From Gonocerus acuteangulatus (Eukaryota > Arthropoda > Insecta > Hemiptera > Coreidae), in NCBI GenBank assembly GCA_946811695.1, contig OX328130.1:77169599-77233598 (forward strand): DNA of 64,000 nt, in the 5' to 3' direction. This document shows, in pieces, positions 34,901 through 49,900 of this stretch. The notes below the pieces were generated by a model. That model worked only from the letters and a program-made list of their open reading frames with translations. It searched no databases and had not been told where the DNA came from. Numbering within the stretch: the first letter of the stretch is position 1; every line of letters begins with the position of its first letter. The position numbers and the translations under genes are program-made.

Positions 34901-37900
34901 AAATGAATATGAAAATTGCTAATAATACTTATGTTTTATTCAAGCTGCCAGTCACCTAAAATATTTTGAGTACAACGTTATTTATTTTTAGACAAATATT
35001 CTAAATTGAACTAATTATAACAAATTATTAATGTAAACAATTTTTTTTAAATAAACTTTGTAATTAAGATAATAAAATTGAAATGTGTTTAAAATATATG
35101 CAATGGTAAAGTTTGGATTTAATTTTAAAATTATGTATTAAAAAGCTTTTATACATAAAAATACGTAAAATTAGTCCAAATCCGCCTGTAGTTTTAAATT
35201 ATTTTAAAGATTGACACTATATGGCTGATAAAACACCGCCTAAACACCTCTTGGTCTCGAACAACGAAACTGCAACCAACCGCATTTCATTAAAATCGGG
35301 CCATTTTTGAAAGGCAGGAGAGCGAACAGACAAATTTGTATGGATATACATATACATATACTGGTTGTCCCCAACATGGACGGCAAAACTTCAGCAATCG
35401 ATGCAGGATGAAAAAAGAAAGAAAAAAAGTCGTTCGGCATTTTTCTCGTATTTGCTTCGTTTCCGAGAAAAACTCAAAAAACTACAACACAATTGTAGAC
35501 GCAAGGATTGCGTCATGAGGTTAACCTCATAAGTGGGTTTCGTTTCTATGGAGGAAGGGAGGAACCGCGCTAAAAAATGTAATCTATCATTTTAGCGCGA
35601 ATCCTCCCTCCCTCCGTAGGGAGGGACATCATTACGCCATCCGGAAATGGCAACACAAAAATTTCACGTTTCAGATCCCCTAGCAACAAATATGACGGTT
35701 GTTGAATTTTTATATATATATTTCTCTGTTCGCTCTCCCACCGGCCCAAAAATGGTCAGATTTTGATGAAATTTCTTAGAAGATCGTTCGTCTAATTTGA
35801 AAGGTCAAGTTCGTTAAACAGCAGAATCCATCCACCGGAACATGGTTCTGCATAACTGTGGAATTCCTACCAACTGGAGGATCATGAATAGAATTTTCTA
35901 TACATATAGCCCAATAGATAGAGGGGTTTGAGCTAACATTATTTCCCCCACAAGATTTTTGTTTCTAATAGATTTAGGTGTGCTATGAGTATGCTGAAAG
36001 AAATTCTTCCACCTCGAAAGCCGGGGGGGGGGGGGGGGGGGGAGAACTTTTGGCAGGCGAAAAATCGCGAAAATGTAGCACTTTTTTCAGTTTTTCTTTA
36101 TTTATTTAAAAACCGTTGATTTTGGATAAAAAAAAAAAACAAACAAACTTCAAATAGGGAGTAAAGAACATTAAATTCTGCTTCAAATGAACTGGCCGAA
36201 GTCCAAATTCGGCCCAGTAAACGTGCCGCAAATGCTAGCTAAAAAACAACACTTTTGTCCAATTTTGCGAAAAACTGTGCTGAGCCTACTTTTAACAAGT
36301 TACAGCTTAAATTCATCAATTCTTTTGATAAACCACCTAAAATTTGAAGATCAATAACTGATTCCAAAAAGCACAAAAACGTATACATTTGAGCAATATA
36401 AAAATTTTAAATCACTATTGAGCCAAAATGAGAAAAAGTTAGTAAAATATTTATTTGATGGCATTTTGCAAACTTTTGGTTCCTATTTGCCACAATTTAC
36501 TTCTGATTCCATTCTAAATGTATCAAATAACAGTGTACGCGGTATGTTGAGGGGAAAGGGGTGGGGATGAGGGGAACCCTATGACATTTAGACATATATC
36601 TGTGTCCGAGAAATGTTTATCACTGTACTTCTATATTTCTTCAGTGAAGCAACAAAATTAGAAGCATATTGTATTGAAAATGACTGAATTTGAAGTAAAT
36701 AGTTAATTAAAAATATGAATATACATTTATTCACTCACACGACATTTATTGAGTGAAATGATGTTAAGCTAATGGAATTATATTAAGTTTTTATTCCTTT
36801 TGAGGGCCCAGGTTGAGGCTCGTCGTCAGATGGAGTATCTTCTAGCACATTATTATTAAACAGCATTAAATTCTGCGTCAAATGAGCTGCAAAAAGTGCA
36901 AATTCGGCCACGTAAAATTACCGCAATCACTAGCCAATTTTGGGAAAAACTATAGTGAGCCAAATTTTAACGAGTTACAGCTTGGACTAATCAATTGTTT
37001 TGGTAGCCCCCAAGTTAATCAATACCTGAATCAAAAAAGCACAAAAACTAATAAATTTGACCAATTTTAAAATTATTGAGTCACTATTGAACCAAAATGA
37101 GGAAAACAGAAATTTTCATGTAAAATCTTTGGCTAGCGATTGCGGCAATTTTACGTGGCCGAATTCGGACTTTGATCAGTTCATTTGAAGCAGAATTTAA
37201 AGTACTTTACTTCCTATTTGAAGTTTTTTTTATATCCAAAATCAACGGGTTTTAAATTAATGAAGAAAAACTGAAAAAAAGTGCTAAAATTTTTGCGGTT
37301 TTTCGCCTGCCAAAAGTTCTCCCCCCGGCTTTCGAGTTGGAAAAATTGGTTTGAGCATACTCACACCATACCTAAGGATATTAGAAAAACAATCTTGTGG
37401 GGGAATTAATGTTAGCTCGACCCCCTTTTGAAGCCTCTATGGACTAATAACTTTAAGCCAGGTATCATCACATGAGCTCTATCAAATACCTGCGAGTTTT
37501 CAGTCCCCCTGATTGTACACAGTTTTAGTGGAAAAAGATTAATTATAGAAACTTCGCTGAATTTAGCTCTTTGATGTGAAAAATTTCGTGACTTTTTCGT
37601 GCAGTAGACACCCTTTATGGGCTTCAATCCTTCTTTAACTACGTGAAAATGATATCCAAGAACGTTTATATGGCAGAAAGAGTTTCTAAATGTGCCTTTA
37701 CACTCCTGCCACTGGTCCTACCTTACTTCAAGAAATTTCAAAATAGTGCTGTACCACAGCACCGCATAGTGCTGTACCACTGCACCGCATAGTGTTGTAC
37801 CACTGCACCGCATAGTGCTATACCATAGTACTGTTCATTATAAGACTATATCACGAAATTGGGAGAAATTTCACCAGTATATCAATACTAATTTGCAGAA

Positions 37901-40900
37901 AGTTACTCACTTAAGTCCACATATTTGGCAAGAAAAGAGTTTGGCCTTGATAAGTTTATTGCTATCATCTCCAGCATCGTCTAATGATTTTTGTTCTTGC
38001 TGCCTCTGGAGTTTGGAGAGAAGTTCTCGCGCTCCATGAAGCCTGAAAGTAATCGATATCATTAATAGCTTCGTTTCATTCATGAAAATATTCAAAAGGT
38101 AAAGTTTACATTTAATCGGATGGAAAAATGTACTTCTACTTGTCCAAGCTTTATTACCAAGGATAAATAACACATCCTTCTTGAAAGAAATAGAGAAAAG
38201 AGGTTTGCTGATATAAATGCTTAAGATATTAATTCCCATTCATTCAACTTCACATAAAACTGTATTGAGTATCTGCATGACTTTTCATGAAATTTACCAA
38301 AGATTTGAAGTTTCAACCAACACAATACAAGGCACACGAAAATTGATGACATTTTAATAAAGATTTTTTTTTAAAATTATTATTATGGAAAATATGTTTG
38401 CCACTCTATTTTATTCTCGAAATACATTCATAATGCTTTGTATTGAAGTGATGCGTAGGATCTGGGAAAGAACTGGAATCTCCAGTAGAGGTACGCGGCT
38501 TATCATAGTGGCTCGCATAAAGACGGCTGTGATGGCTTAGCCATGTGGAAAAGATGGAACCTACAGGACTCCCCCGGAAACTCCTGTACGGCAAGCCTGG
38601 AGGAGGACGGAGGCGAGGGAAGCCCAGTCTTCGCTGGCTGGATGATGTTGATATAGACCTGAAGGACCTGGGGATTAGTCGATGGAGGAGATTCGCTGCT
38701 GACCGGGGAGAATGGAAGAATCTGCTAGCAGAGGCCGTGGTCCTTTGTATAAACAACTTTGTGCCTTATTCTATTAAACTGTAGAACACTTCCAATCTAT
38801 TTATTGAAATCCAGTCGCAGTTAGCTCCGAGTACACAACATGCATTCAGCAAAGTTCCCAAAAACTTTGATTAGTCATCACTGATAAAGTAGGGACGTTT
38901 TGGATGATCAGTGACTTTGCCATTGATGAGTAAATGCTACCACAAAGGAAGGGGATAGGGGAGGCAGATAGAATTGCATCGCCTTAAAAAAACGGCAACA
39001 ATTTCAAATGCGCAGAAATCATTTTGATTTCAATAATTTTCAATTTCGTGCAGTAGAAGGATGGTTGCTGCACATGATCGGGACAGCTGGTGGAGGATGA
39101 TTCAAGAGGCCCTGGAACTAGGAACGTATGTGCGCTAGGAAAGTAAATAAGTGAGATCCAAAGCCTTCCAATTTACACTCAGAGTTGGTTTTATCAAGGT
39201 TTCAACCGAATTCATGTTAAAAGGTATAAAGTTAGACTTTTGCGATTATTGGTTGAAGACGCTGCCAAACAGATTTAGGGCCGTTCCGAATTGGTTTAAT
39301 TACATTACTCAAAATCCCACATTTGAATAATAGCAAATTTTGAGGGAGATCTACTAACCTATGCTTCACTGAGCCTTCTCGCTTCCTCACTGCACATAAT
39401 TTAGTTAAGAGTTCGACAGCTCCTCCGCTTAACCTGGGAACAAATTAGAGCTAAATTACTTTGGCCTCTTCTTTCTTTACTCAATAACATTAAAAAGGAG
39501 TTTACTTATAAAAGGATTTTCCTAACAAGACAGAATTATTTAAAAATAACGTCCTCTTTATGGAAGAATAATTTCTGAATCTAAACATAAAAAGAGTTGA
39601 GAGAAAAATGATAAAAAAAATTTAAAAAAAAAATGTGAGCTCCTATATAAAATTAAATAAATGATTAAAACTACTACTATAAAAAATCAGACGGATGGAG
39701 AGGGTTTATGTTTTCAATCCTCACAGCTATCACTAAGAATATAAGTACACCTTGAGCGTCTAACCCGCCATGACTTTCTAGACGAGGTCAAATAATAAAG
39801 TAAATTTATAAATAAGTCATTAAATTTAGGTCAAATGCATTTAGAATTTCAATCGTATTTACAATAACAGCCATTAAAACTACCCAAGCCTTCTAATCGC
39901 AGTCCTCAGATACTCAATTTACATGCAATTTTACTTATGGGATTGAATACAAATGGTTGAATAATAATATTTTTAGAAGTATTTTAACATGGAAATATTA
40001 TAAGAAGAACTAATTGAATTGTGTCAAAAACATGTAAAGAAATGAGTCATTTCATCATTTCTAAGACATTCTGATCATCTCGATGAGTTTTAAGTGTTAA
40101 GTTGTTCTTCATTGATCCCATTTAGGTTGGATCTGATAGATGTAGGACAAACCCATCTTGCAGGTGTGAAGTGCTAACATCTATCCATTCGTGATATCTA
40201 GTGATCAGTAACTCGGATAAGAACCTTCTCCACAGAACCTCTTCAGAAATTCTTAAATCATATTATCTTCACACTTTGGATGAGTCACACAATAATAAGA
40301 TTGTTGATAGCGTTAGTAACCTCTAAGTCCCGTGCCTCCTACACCACGTTCAACAGTTCTTCTCTTCATTCAGAATTAGTTATTATTTGCAAAATTCACA
40401 AACTTATAAACACATAAATTATTATAAAAATAGTATAGAGGTATTTCTTTTTACAAATTAGTTTTTAAGACAAATGTTTTCATCAGAACACAATCTAAAG
40501 TTATAATCAACAAGAATAAAACTAAAATAATAATAAGATTAATTACGTGTTATTTGGCTTATGCTTGGCCTGCAAAAGATTATTTACTGCTCTGTCGAGG
40601 AGATCACCCAGTTTTGATGACATTTTTGATTTGAGCCTTTCACCAATAACTGGACCATCACTGAAAAAATAAAACATATAATTATTTTTAACAAGATTTA
40701 AATTTTAACGTCCATTATAATTAACTAAGAATTTTAGGATGGGTTATCTATAGCTCACTCACCACTCTTTTCTAGCCAGGATAGGGCTGATGCCTTTTCT
40801 TTTATCTAAAGAAAAGCCACCATCCCTAGTGGGAATGGAACCCACGACCCTTTGGCAGAAAACAAGATTAATATCTACCAAAATATATGAATGTCTAGGT

Positions 40901-43900
40901 TTTTTATTTGATTTTAAAATAGTGTTTGAATTCGGGGAGATAAAACTTAGTCTTGCAATTATCATTTTATGCTGAAACAAACATGTCTTTTGCTTCAAAT
41001 AGTTTATTTAATAACTGCCAATCTCTGTATTACTAGTGTGGAGTTTTCAAATCTCCGCTATATAGCTTAATCTTTATGAGACTAGAAGTTACCCATCCAA
41101 GTAATTTCCATGAGAACAGATTCACGGAACATTAGTCCTTAGGGTAAGAGGAAAGATGTCCAAATGTCCTTCTTGACAGTTCATTCTTCCAGCAATATAT
41201 TTCTACACTGGACAATTGTATTTTGTATTAATGTATTCATAATGAGAATGGGTAATTATGTAAAACCCTTTCCTTACTGTAGACTGCTGTAGAAGTCGAG
41301 GCGTGCCTTGCCCCTGGAACGATAGACTTATAGCAGTTCAAATCTCCTCTCGTTTACCAGCTCCTTACGGCTGACTTTTCCAGGAGGTAGGCCTTGGGGC
41401 TATTAATCAAGGACAGAGGGAAGATTAAGCTATTTCTTTCACCACTAGTTGTCAGGAGAATTAACTCATTGTGATGAGGGAGCTAGGGATACCTGGGTTG
41501 GGCTTACTGGGTGACCCTAATAGATTTTTTTTTTTTTTTTAATAAAAAAGAGGTTATTTATTTATTTAGCATCATTGATTAGTTATATCAGAACAAAATG
41601 TATTCTTCTTATGGAAAAATATAGTGTATAAAAAAATTTATTGGAGCAAATAATTACATAATTTATCCTAAATATTCAGAGCTACAGGTAGAGAGGAGGG
41701 CTAGATTAGCTTCGTAGGAGGGGCCTGGCTAGGTAGAGTGGTTGCAGGGTCGGCCAGCGCTCACTATCTGACAAAGTAAGGGTTAATAGAACCCTTTATA
41801 AGGATGTGATCTGCTATGGTTAAGGAGATGAATTGGCAAAACAAAAAATCCTTGTAATGTATTTAAATTAAAAATAATAATAAAAAAATACATTCGTGTG
41901 GAAATAGTCGGAGTTCGGTCTTGATAAACACAGTTTGGTCATTAATACACATGACATTTTAAAATCAAAATGAGTTTTAAAGTTTAGTTTTACTAGCTAT
42001 CGTATCCTGATTAAATGCAGACCTATTTCCACACTGCTTGATTTCCAAAGTCAATGATCTCTCCGTTGGAAGTAAATATAAAATAAATGAAGTCTTGTTC
42101 CCTCAGTGAGCATCAATGTAAAGAGAGCATTTATCAAGTGTTCCCAGTGACAACACGATAAGGACCGGAATCGGAGCAGCAAAGTCGGGCGAGGGATTGA
42201 ACAAAAGGAGTTTCAATGTCAGAGTATAGAGTTTGATTGGTGACAAAATGGAATATCTACTAATTTGCCAGAGATTCTAGATTAAAGGGATCTAATTATT
42301 TGGTATTGAAAGGACCTGAAATATGTACATCCTTGTATTCAGAAGGATTATTGTGTTTAATCATCTCTTGTAGTGAAATGAGTTTTGAGTGTATGTTAAG
42401 TATGCTAGTCAGGAGTCTATATCTTCTGTTAGTTGCTGGTATCTCCGCCAAAAAGTTTGGGCTCCAGCTTAGCTGTTTAGTTGGGAAATTAAATATTTTA
42501 AGATGGAGAATCCCTGACACGATGAAGAGTTCCTCATGTAGCATATAATCATTTCAAGAACCATTGTTCTCTCCTCAATTACAATATCAAAAAGTTTATA
42601 CCTCTTCATGAAATAAAAGCTAAATGGAAAAATAATAATTAAGACTTACTGTGATTCTCCAGACAAAGTTGAGCATTTAGAGACGTCTTCTGGAGAAATG
42701 GCGTGTTCCTGTTCGAGATGAAGCGACATCCTGTCAGCGGGTAGAATCTGCTGGCAAGAATAGCAGACAAGGCGAGGACTCTGCGATGAATCGAGGGGCA
42801 TCCGCCGGTTCACTAAACAATGAAATAGTTTCAAATAAAAGAATGCCTGGAGATTATCATCAGAAACAAGATAAGTATCTCTCTGAATTGGAGATTAGAT
42901 TAATTTATCCACCTGAAGGAAGGGATAATATGCCTTGTTGTAATGGATATGGAATTATTAAAAACACGAATCTATAATTAACTTCGATTGGTCCCTTTTT
43001 AATTGTTAAGTTTTCTTTGGCACTCCTTCAATACATTTCAAAATTAAAACCCATTTTTTTAATCTTTCTTACAAAAAAGTATGAAAAAAAATTAAATAGG
43101 AAAAAAATGAACATTAATCTTTAAAGTTGTTTTCTCAAAACTATGTTTTTCAAATTGGGCAATACTCTGGCGTCTTCAATTTTCACCCGATCAACTTCAA
43201 ATTTTAACTGCAGCTTTCTAATGATATTTGCAAGTAAAGTACACAGGATTTTTGGAATTCATTGAATTATAACGATTTTATGACTGATTTTCGAAAGATG
43301 TTTTAATGGATAATGAATAATTGTTCACCATTTTCGAAGAAATTAATATTTCTTAAAAATCATATGTACTTTACTAGATTTAACCGTTTTATTTCGAAAT
43401 AATTTTAGTTTTTCATTCTAGATTAAAAATTGTGGCCTGCAAACTATCACCCGTGAAAAAAGAGGGCTTCCGTTCGTCAGACACAGCGCCGCCATTTTTT
43501 TTTTTGAAGGATTGAAACTTTTTTTTTGGATACTTTAACATCCCTTTGTTTGAAAATGTTTGATATAAATCATTATAAAAATATTGATTTATTTGTTATT
43601 TATAAATTGAAGAAAATGACTTGGATTTTGATCGCACAAGGTAGTATTAGCCCTTAACCTTGCAAATAAAAGCATGATTTGTTTTGAATATAACAGTTTC
43701 CAGTAACATTTTGAAGAAAGAACAGCTGAAATTATCTAAATAAGGCTACCCAGCGGTTGCAGGCAGACATTCTTAACCAATGGAGACTTTTTATGGTAGA
43801 GATATTAATTTATGGCACTTTTATATTAAATAACAATACTTATGATATCTTATACAGTACGAGATAAAATAATGATAAACTCACAATCAGTCTTCGTAAA

Positions 43901-46900
43901 TGTTGTCCCAGCACCTCTTTTCTGCTTGGACTTGGGACCTAAAAAGATAAAAAAAATTAATTTAATATAAAAATCTAATATAATACATTATATTTAGAAA
44001 AACAGAAGAATGAACATGAATATAATGCATATACACGCATACAGACAGTGAAAACCAATGCTATTTTATTACAAAACCTCCAAAGGATCTTGTATATGGT
44101 GTCATTTTGGAACTTAAAAGTGGATAATGGAGGGATTAGTAATTGAAATTTAATAAAAATTAAAAGGTATTAATTAAAGAAAAAAATATATATTCTTCAT
44201 TTCTATTCCTACCAAATTGAACCATTATTTACACCAGATACTCCAAGCTCAAGAAAACTGTTCAACAATCACAAATTACGTTGAATCCGATACTTGTGTC
44301 GAGTTCTATTCAGCTCATTTCTTTGTAAAAATAATACAAGTATTATTGTTCCTACAATCCTATCATATTGTGATTCTAATAAAAGAATTATTTTTTTTTC
44401 TTTTCTTTATGGCGCACCAACATCTAGGCCATTAGCCCCGACATCGATGTTGCAACCGGAAATATTCTCCCGACATCCATGGTGCAGCCGGAAAGATTCT
44501 CAATGGGCCCTAAAATGAGAAAACTTCTTGCCGCGGGTTGGATTCGAACCCACTATCTCCCCCTTGAGAATCCAAGGTGCTAGCACTAGACCCTTGGACG
44601 CTTCTTCTTAACACCCTTGGACACTTCTTCTAAACCTACACTATTGGATTAAATTAGACACAAGTAAAAATACAGCAAGTTCGCCCTGGTTTAAAAATTG
44701 TAAGTACATTGTCTCTACAATTGCAATTAGCAAGTTCGTCCTTTTGGGTGGGAACGCCTCGTATCTAATTCTAAAATTGTATTTTGAATTTTCATTAATT
44801 AACATTTACAAATGTGAGACATAAGGCCCGTTGGCTGTGAGTGTTAAGGCGTGAACATTCTGTGCCTAGGGTCATGGGTTTGATTCCCACTAGGGGTTGT
44901 GGATTTTCTTTCTTAGAAAAAAATCTGCCCTATCCTGGCTAGAAAACGGTCCCCAAACATCTGTGTCATAAATTAAATAAATAAATATGTGAGACATTTA
45001 CAATAAGGATTGAGGACATGCAGAAAGAGAGTGATATATTAGGAAAAGGTAGATAACTATATGAAGAATAATACTGGACAAGCTTGGGATAATCATTCAA
45101 TCTATTTCTTTGAACATTGATTGTACACGAACAAGGCATGCCGTTATCCAATAAACTTACCATAATAAACCAATGGCTAGCTTTGAAAAATACAAAAAGA
45201 TACGAATAAATTAAGTTTATTAAGCTATTAAGTTATGTATTAGGACTAAGGCCTTGGGTACGATATGAGCGGCAGAGTGGCGCTGTTCGAATTAATATAA
45301 AGCTGGAGTGGAGTAGGATTGAGGGAGGTCTGGCTACATCAGGCAAGAGCAGCAGGGAGGCCCTGCTTGTAGACTGCAGCTTGTCGATCACCCCAGACAT
45401 TAAATTCCGCTCGCTCCCCTCGAGCTGTGTTCAAGCTTTCGACTAGTGGACATGACAGGAAAGAGGAAATAGGATGATAGTGAATGTGAGCTTTTAATTT
45501 CAGAAGAACAAATGAAAACTTTCAATAAACATATTTATGAGGCCCTTGTAAACGATTCATAATAATTTAAAAAAAGTATATAGAGTAAAAATAATAATTT
45601 TTGTAAAAACAATTATTTTTACATAAATGTTTATAGGATGGATATTATAGCTTCTCTTTAAATTTAATAAAACACGCAACAATATGGAATTTTCACATAA
45701 CAAAAGGAGCACAGCAACTTTACAGGACAATGCCTTACGGAAGGAAATTACCACCCAGCCACTCTGTATCGTAGCGGGTGCCACTCTGCCGCTCATATCA
45801 TACCCGAGGCCTAAGATGGGACTTTATCTGGAGAGGCATAGCTCACCATCCCCAACCAGGCTCAATTTTCATCATATTAACCCCAACACTTTCAATTAGA
45901 AGAATATTTGTATCTTTGAAGACACAAGTAATTTTTAATTAATGCAAAAATAAAATACCAAGTACAATAAAACCTCGATTACCTGGATCAACTGGGACCA
46001 GGGCCTATCCGAGTTAACGAGAACCCGGGTTATCCAGAGAATAACGGAAAAACGGAAAAAACAAAAAAAACAACATATAAATCACCGAAATATTTTTAAT
46101 GAAGTTTAGAAATTATTATCGACACACTTTCACCTAAAACAGATACACTGTATGTACTTGCACTGAATTCAATATAGCCACAGACTAGTAAAAAAAGGCT
46201 ATGAGCTTCTGCTGTCTCGGCTAAATGTATCACTTACAGGCAGTGCGATCTTCCAACCGCTTTAAAACTAGAAGTTCATTTAGCAATGTTTTGGCTTGAC
46301 TCTCGAAATACACCATCAATTTATCAATGTTTGCTACTGCTTCTGCGTGGGTCATAACCTCCATAAACTGTCCTTAGAAATAATTTTGAAACAAAAATCT
46401 TCAGCGTGTTTTCTGTTCTTTTTCCAATCAGATACGGTTCCTATTCCAAACTCTTTAACGATTCTCCCTCGTCAGTTTTGTCAATGATTCAATCCTATTT
46501 TCCATAATCACAACAATGTTTTTATCTTTCGTCTAAATCGAGGTCAACTAACAAAATAAACAGCAAAATGACACTGTACTTCGACCATAACACTAGGAAA
46601 ACTTGAGTACATTAACCTAGGAAAACTCGCATAATTTACCTACAGAGAATAGCAATTTATCGCCTGTAAAACGAATCTTCATTTACTTAGGTGAACAACT
46701 AATTTCGTTTTAAAAACTGGCCCGGGTTAAAGAGGTTTTACTGTAATCTTAAGGAGCTAATTAATAATTTTTTTTTCTTTTTGTAAGTGAAGTAAAAGGA
46801 TTCCAAGCAGGGAACAATGAAAATAAGTGATTGCACTTAATACCCCAATACATTTATTTTGCAAACAAGAATAAAACATGTGTAAAGATTAAATTGGTCC

Positions 46901-49900
46901 TGAAGGAGGAATACTTACCCACTGAAGGATGAGCTTTGAGAAGATGCCTCTGTAGTGCTGGGAATCCCATGAAGTGGCAGCTACAAGAAGGACAGAGCAC
47001 TTCTTTACCTTGATGTGCTTCGAGTAGAGAAGATGAACCAACGGAAGGAGATTTCTCTCGCCAATCCCATTCGGACTTTACGTAGAAAGACTATTAACAA
47101 AACATATGGTCTGCTTAATTCTAGATAGATACAACATGACACTTATAGTTCTAGTCTAAGATAGGAACAATAGAGCCGTTAATCTCATTTTTATCATCAA
47201 AAGGAAAAACAAAACTTACGATTGGAAATTCCATTAGAATAAGATCTCCAGAGCAAAAGCCAGTTTAAATAAATCAAAACGGACTTAAAATAGGTGCTGA
47301 CAAAGTACAAAAGCTTCTAATTTAAACAAATAAATAAAAATAGTTATGCTATTTTGGTTTTGTTGAATCAATATACCTATATTAACCCTTTGAGTAGTGA
47401 ATTTGGTTAAGCTGCTGCATACCTTGGGAGTGAGGTAGGCTGGCCTGTTCCCCGTGGACTGAAGACGTCACGGGTTGAACGTGAACATTTATAGAACTAA
47501 TTGTACATTGATATAACAATTATTCAGTATTAAAAATTAACCACTGTGGTTGCTAATCTATCAAAAGTTGCAGCTGTTTATTTATAAGCAAAGGAAGTAT
47601 ATGTTTTAGGTGATGTAATCATTTATTTCAGAGATATAATATCAATAGTTATTAAAATTGTATTGAATTGGTGCAAAAATAATGCAAACATTTTTTATGA
47701 CCAGCTCTTTCAAGATGGCGAACAGCTCTTCAGTGGCCATCACCAACTACTCTCGCAATGTCCTGAGTAGTTCTGCGATGGTTTTCTTCTACCAAAGCCC
47801 TCATTTGGTCGTTATCAACAACAGAATGCCTATTGCAACCTTCCTTGTCTTCGAGATCAAAATCTCCAAGACTAAAGTTTAGGAACCATTGCTGCACTGT
47901 GCATTCAAAGCGCAGCACCATGCTTCCTTTGGTGGTGGTTTGTGACGTATTTCGACCATGACGAAAATCTTGCTTTGATGTGGTGAAATTCATAGATCCT
48001 TACTAATAGACAATTTAACACAAACTAAACTAATCTTTGAATAAAAACAACATTAATAACCAGTGTTTATAATCCAGAAACTAGACACTAGATTATCTTT
48101 GTTCACTTGGCAAGCACTTGCCTAAATAAAATGAATATTCATGTCTCCATTATTTATGCACCAAAACAATACATTGAAAAAAAAAACATCATAAATCATA
48201 AGAAGTGTTTTATTAATATTTTCTAAGGTAGTCATTTTTTTTTTTTTTAAATAGTCTTATATTTTTTTCTTTGAATTATTAATTAAATTTGTATTTCAAA
48301 GAAATTGACTACAAGAATAAGAATGTACATGTTCAATTTGCCTGAGTTAAGTGATGACTTGGACACGTAACAGAGACTAAAACAGTATGTGACGAGTCTG
48401 CTCTGTCATTTGTAACTCAGGTGAAACAAATACATGATGTCTCAATCATCAATTAACTCAATCATCAATTAACTCAGTCAAAACAAGTTCCTGACGAGTC
48501 TCAGTTATCAAATGTACTGAAGGGATTACGAAGATGTGTAGTATAAAGATAGTATAGATAAAGATGCTGATAATAACCTGAGCAACTTCTTTAACTATCT
48601 CCGGAGGTTCAGGTGTTGGAGGCGGGAGTAAAGTAGTTGTGGTTGGTTCCGGCTGCTTTTGAACAGACGATTGATTGTCTAAATCCATGATACATTTCTC
48701 ACCATTCCAGTCGTCATTCTCACAGCCCTTCACGCTTCCACTGCACGAACCCTCGCTCGATGTTATCTACAACAATTCCGAGAAGTCATGGTAATCTTTA
48801 GAAGATCATAAATAGATTAATAATGAGGTATAGATAGTTAACCGTCAAGGAGATAAGAAGTCTGGGAATAGTTGGGATTAGGCTAGGAAAATGACGATGT
48901 TTGTAAAAATCTGTATTAAGGACGTTTTCGCTACTCTTTGTTAGCCTTTGTCAGCTTCAAGACTAAACACAACTGCAGAATTAATAAACAGAATAATTAA
49001 ATGCATTTCTTTATAGGTTTAATTATTCTGTTTATTAATTCTGCCTTTGTGGTTTGTCTAGCAGCTAACAAAGGCAACCAAAGTGTAGCGAAAACGTCCT
49101 TACTACAGATTTTTACAAAACTGGCGAGAATGATTCTACCTGTATAGGGAAACGCAGATGTATGAGTTCCGAGGATTAGGAGAGCCTCGGAAGAACTGAG
49201 ATTATATCACCTCGAGAGGCTAACCACTCGTCGAGGTTCTCCTTTCTGACTGCCCGCCAACCTTCGCTTACATCCCAATTTAAGGGTTAAAATAGTTTTC
49301 TCAGATAGTTGAGAAATAAGACCTGCAAAGCTTGAAATATATAGGCAAGAACTCAGCCTTGGTTGGGAAAGGTTTTGGATAAAAAATTCTAAAATGAACT
49401 TAATAACATAAAATAGTAATGGTAATTACCTGCAGACTCGCTTCACCAAGCTGCTGCAAGACAGCCATTTCATCGTCAGAAGCTCCCATAGCCTTCTGCA
49501 AGTCTGCTAGCGAATAGCTCGGAAGTCCGAGAGGTGTGTATGTACTTTCGGGCTCATTGAGTAACTACAAAAAAATGAATTCATGTTTTATTTAAGTTCC
49601 TTTGAATGAACGTTCTTGAAACAACAAGTAGCCGAGTATAGTTACTCAATACATCCCATTCATAAGCTTCAATTGTTTTCTGAAACATATTCACACAACT
49701 TACCCAGGCTGGATTTATAACAGCATTTCTTAGGATCTAAAGAGTCACTTACTCTAGTTTGTCAATGCATTTCAAAGCTAATATAAATTAATTAAAGGAT
49801 GTGAGTACATCTATGATTAAGTTACCAATTATATTAATTGTTTTTAATATAGTATAAAATAAATTAAATTGATTAATTATTTTAATATAAAAGAATTAAA

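Larger units (their letters stand above)
33577..37613. mobile_element. Candidate 4-kb composite element with hAT-like ends
   Basis: The ends GGTGTCTACT (left) and AGTAGACACC (right) are inverted, followed inside by related GTGACTTTTTCGTGA and TCGTGACTTTTTCGTG stretches. The flanks TTTATGGC and TTTATGGG match at 7 of 8 bases. The inside holds other elements and no recognisable transposase. The pairing of these ends is a hypothesis. Confidence 0.4.

Noticed and set aside
37743..37831. CRISPR-like array
   Set aside because: Contiguous 23-bp tandem units without unique spacers, in a eukaryotic intron.
38406..38756. 116-codon minus-strand ORF
   Set aside because: Shadow of the plus-strand LINE ORF2 tail, which has recognisable motifs.
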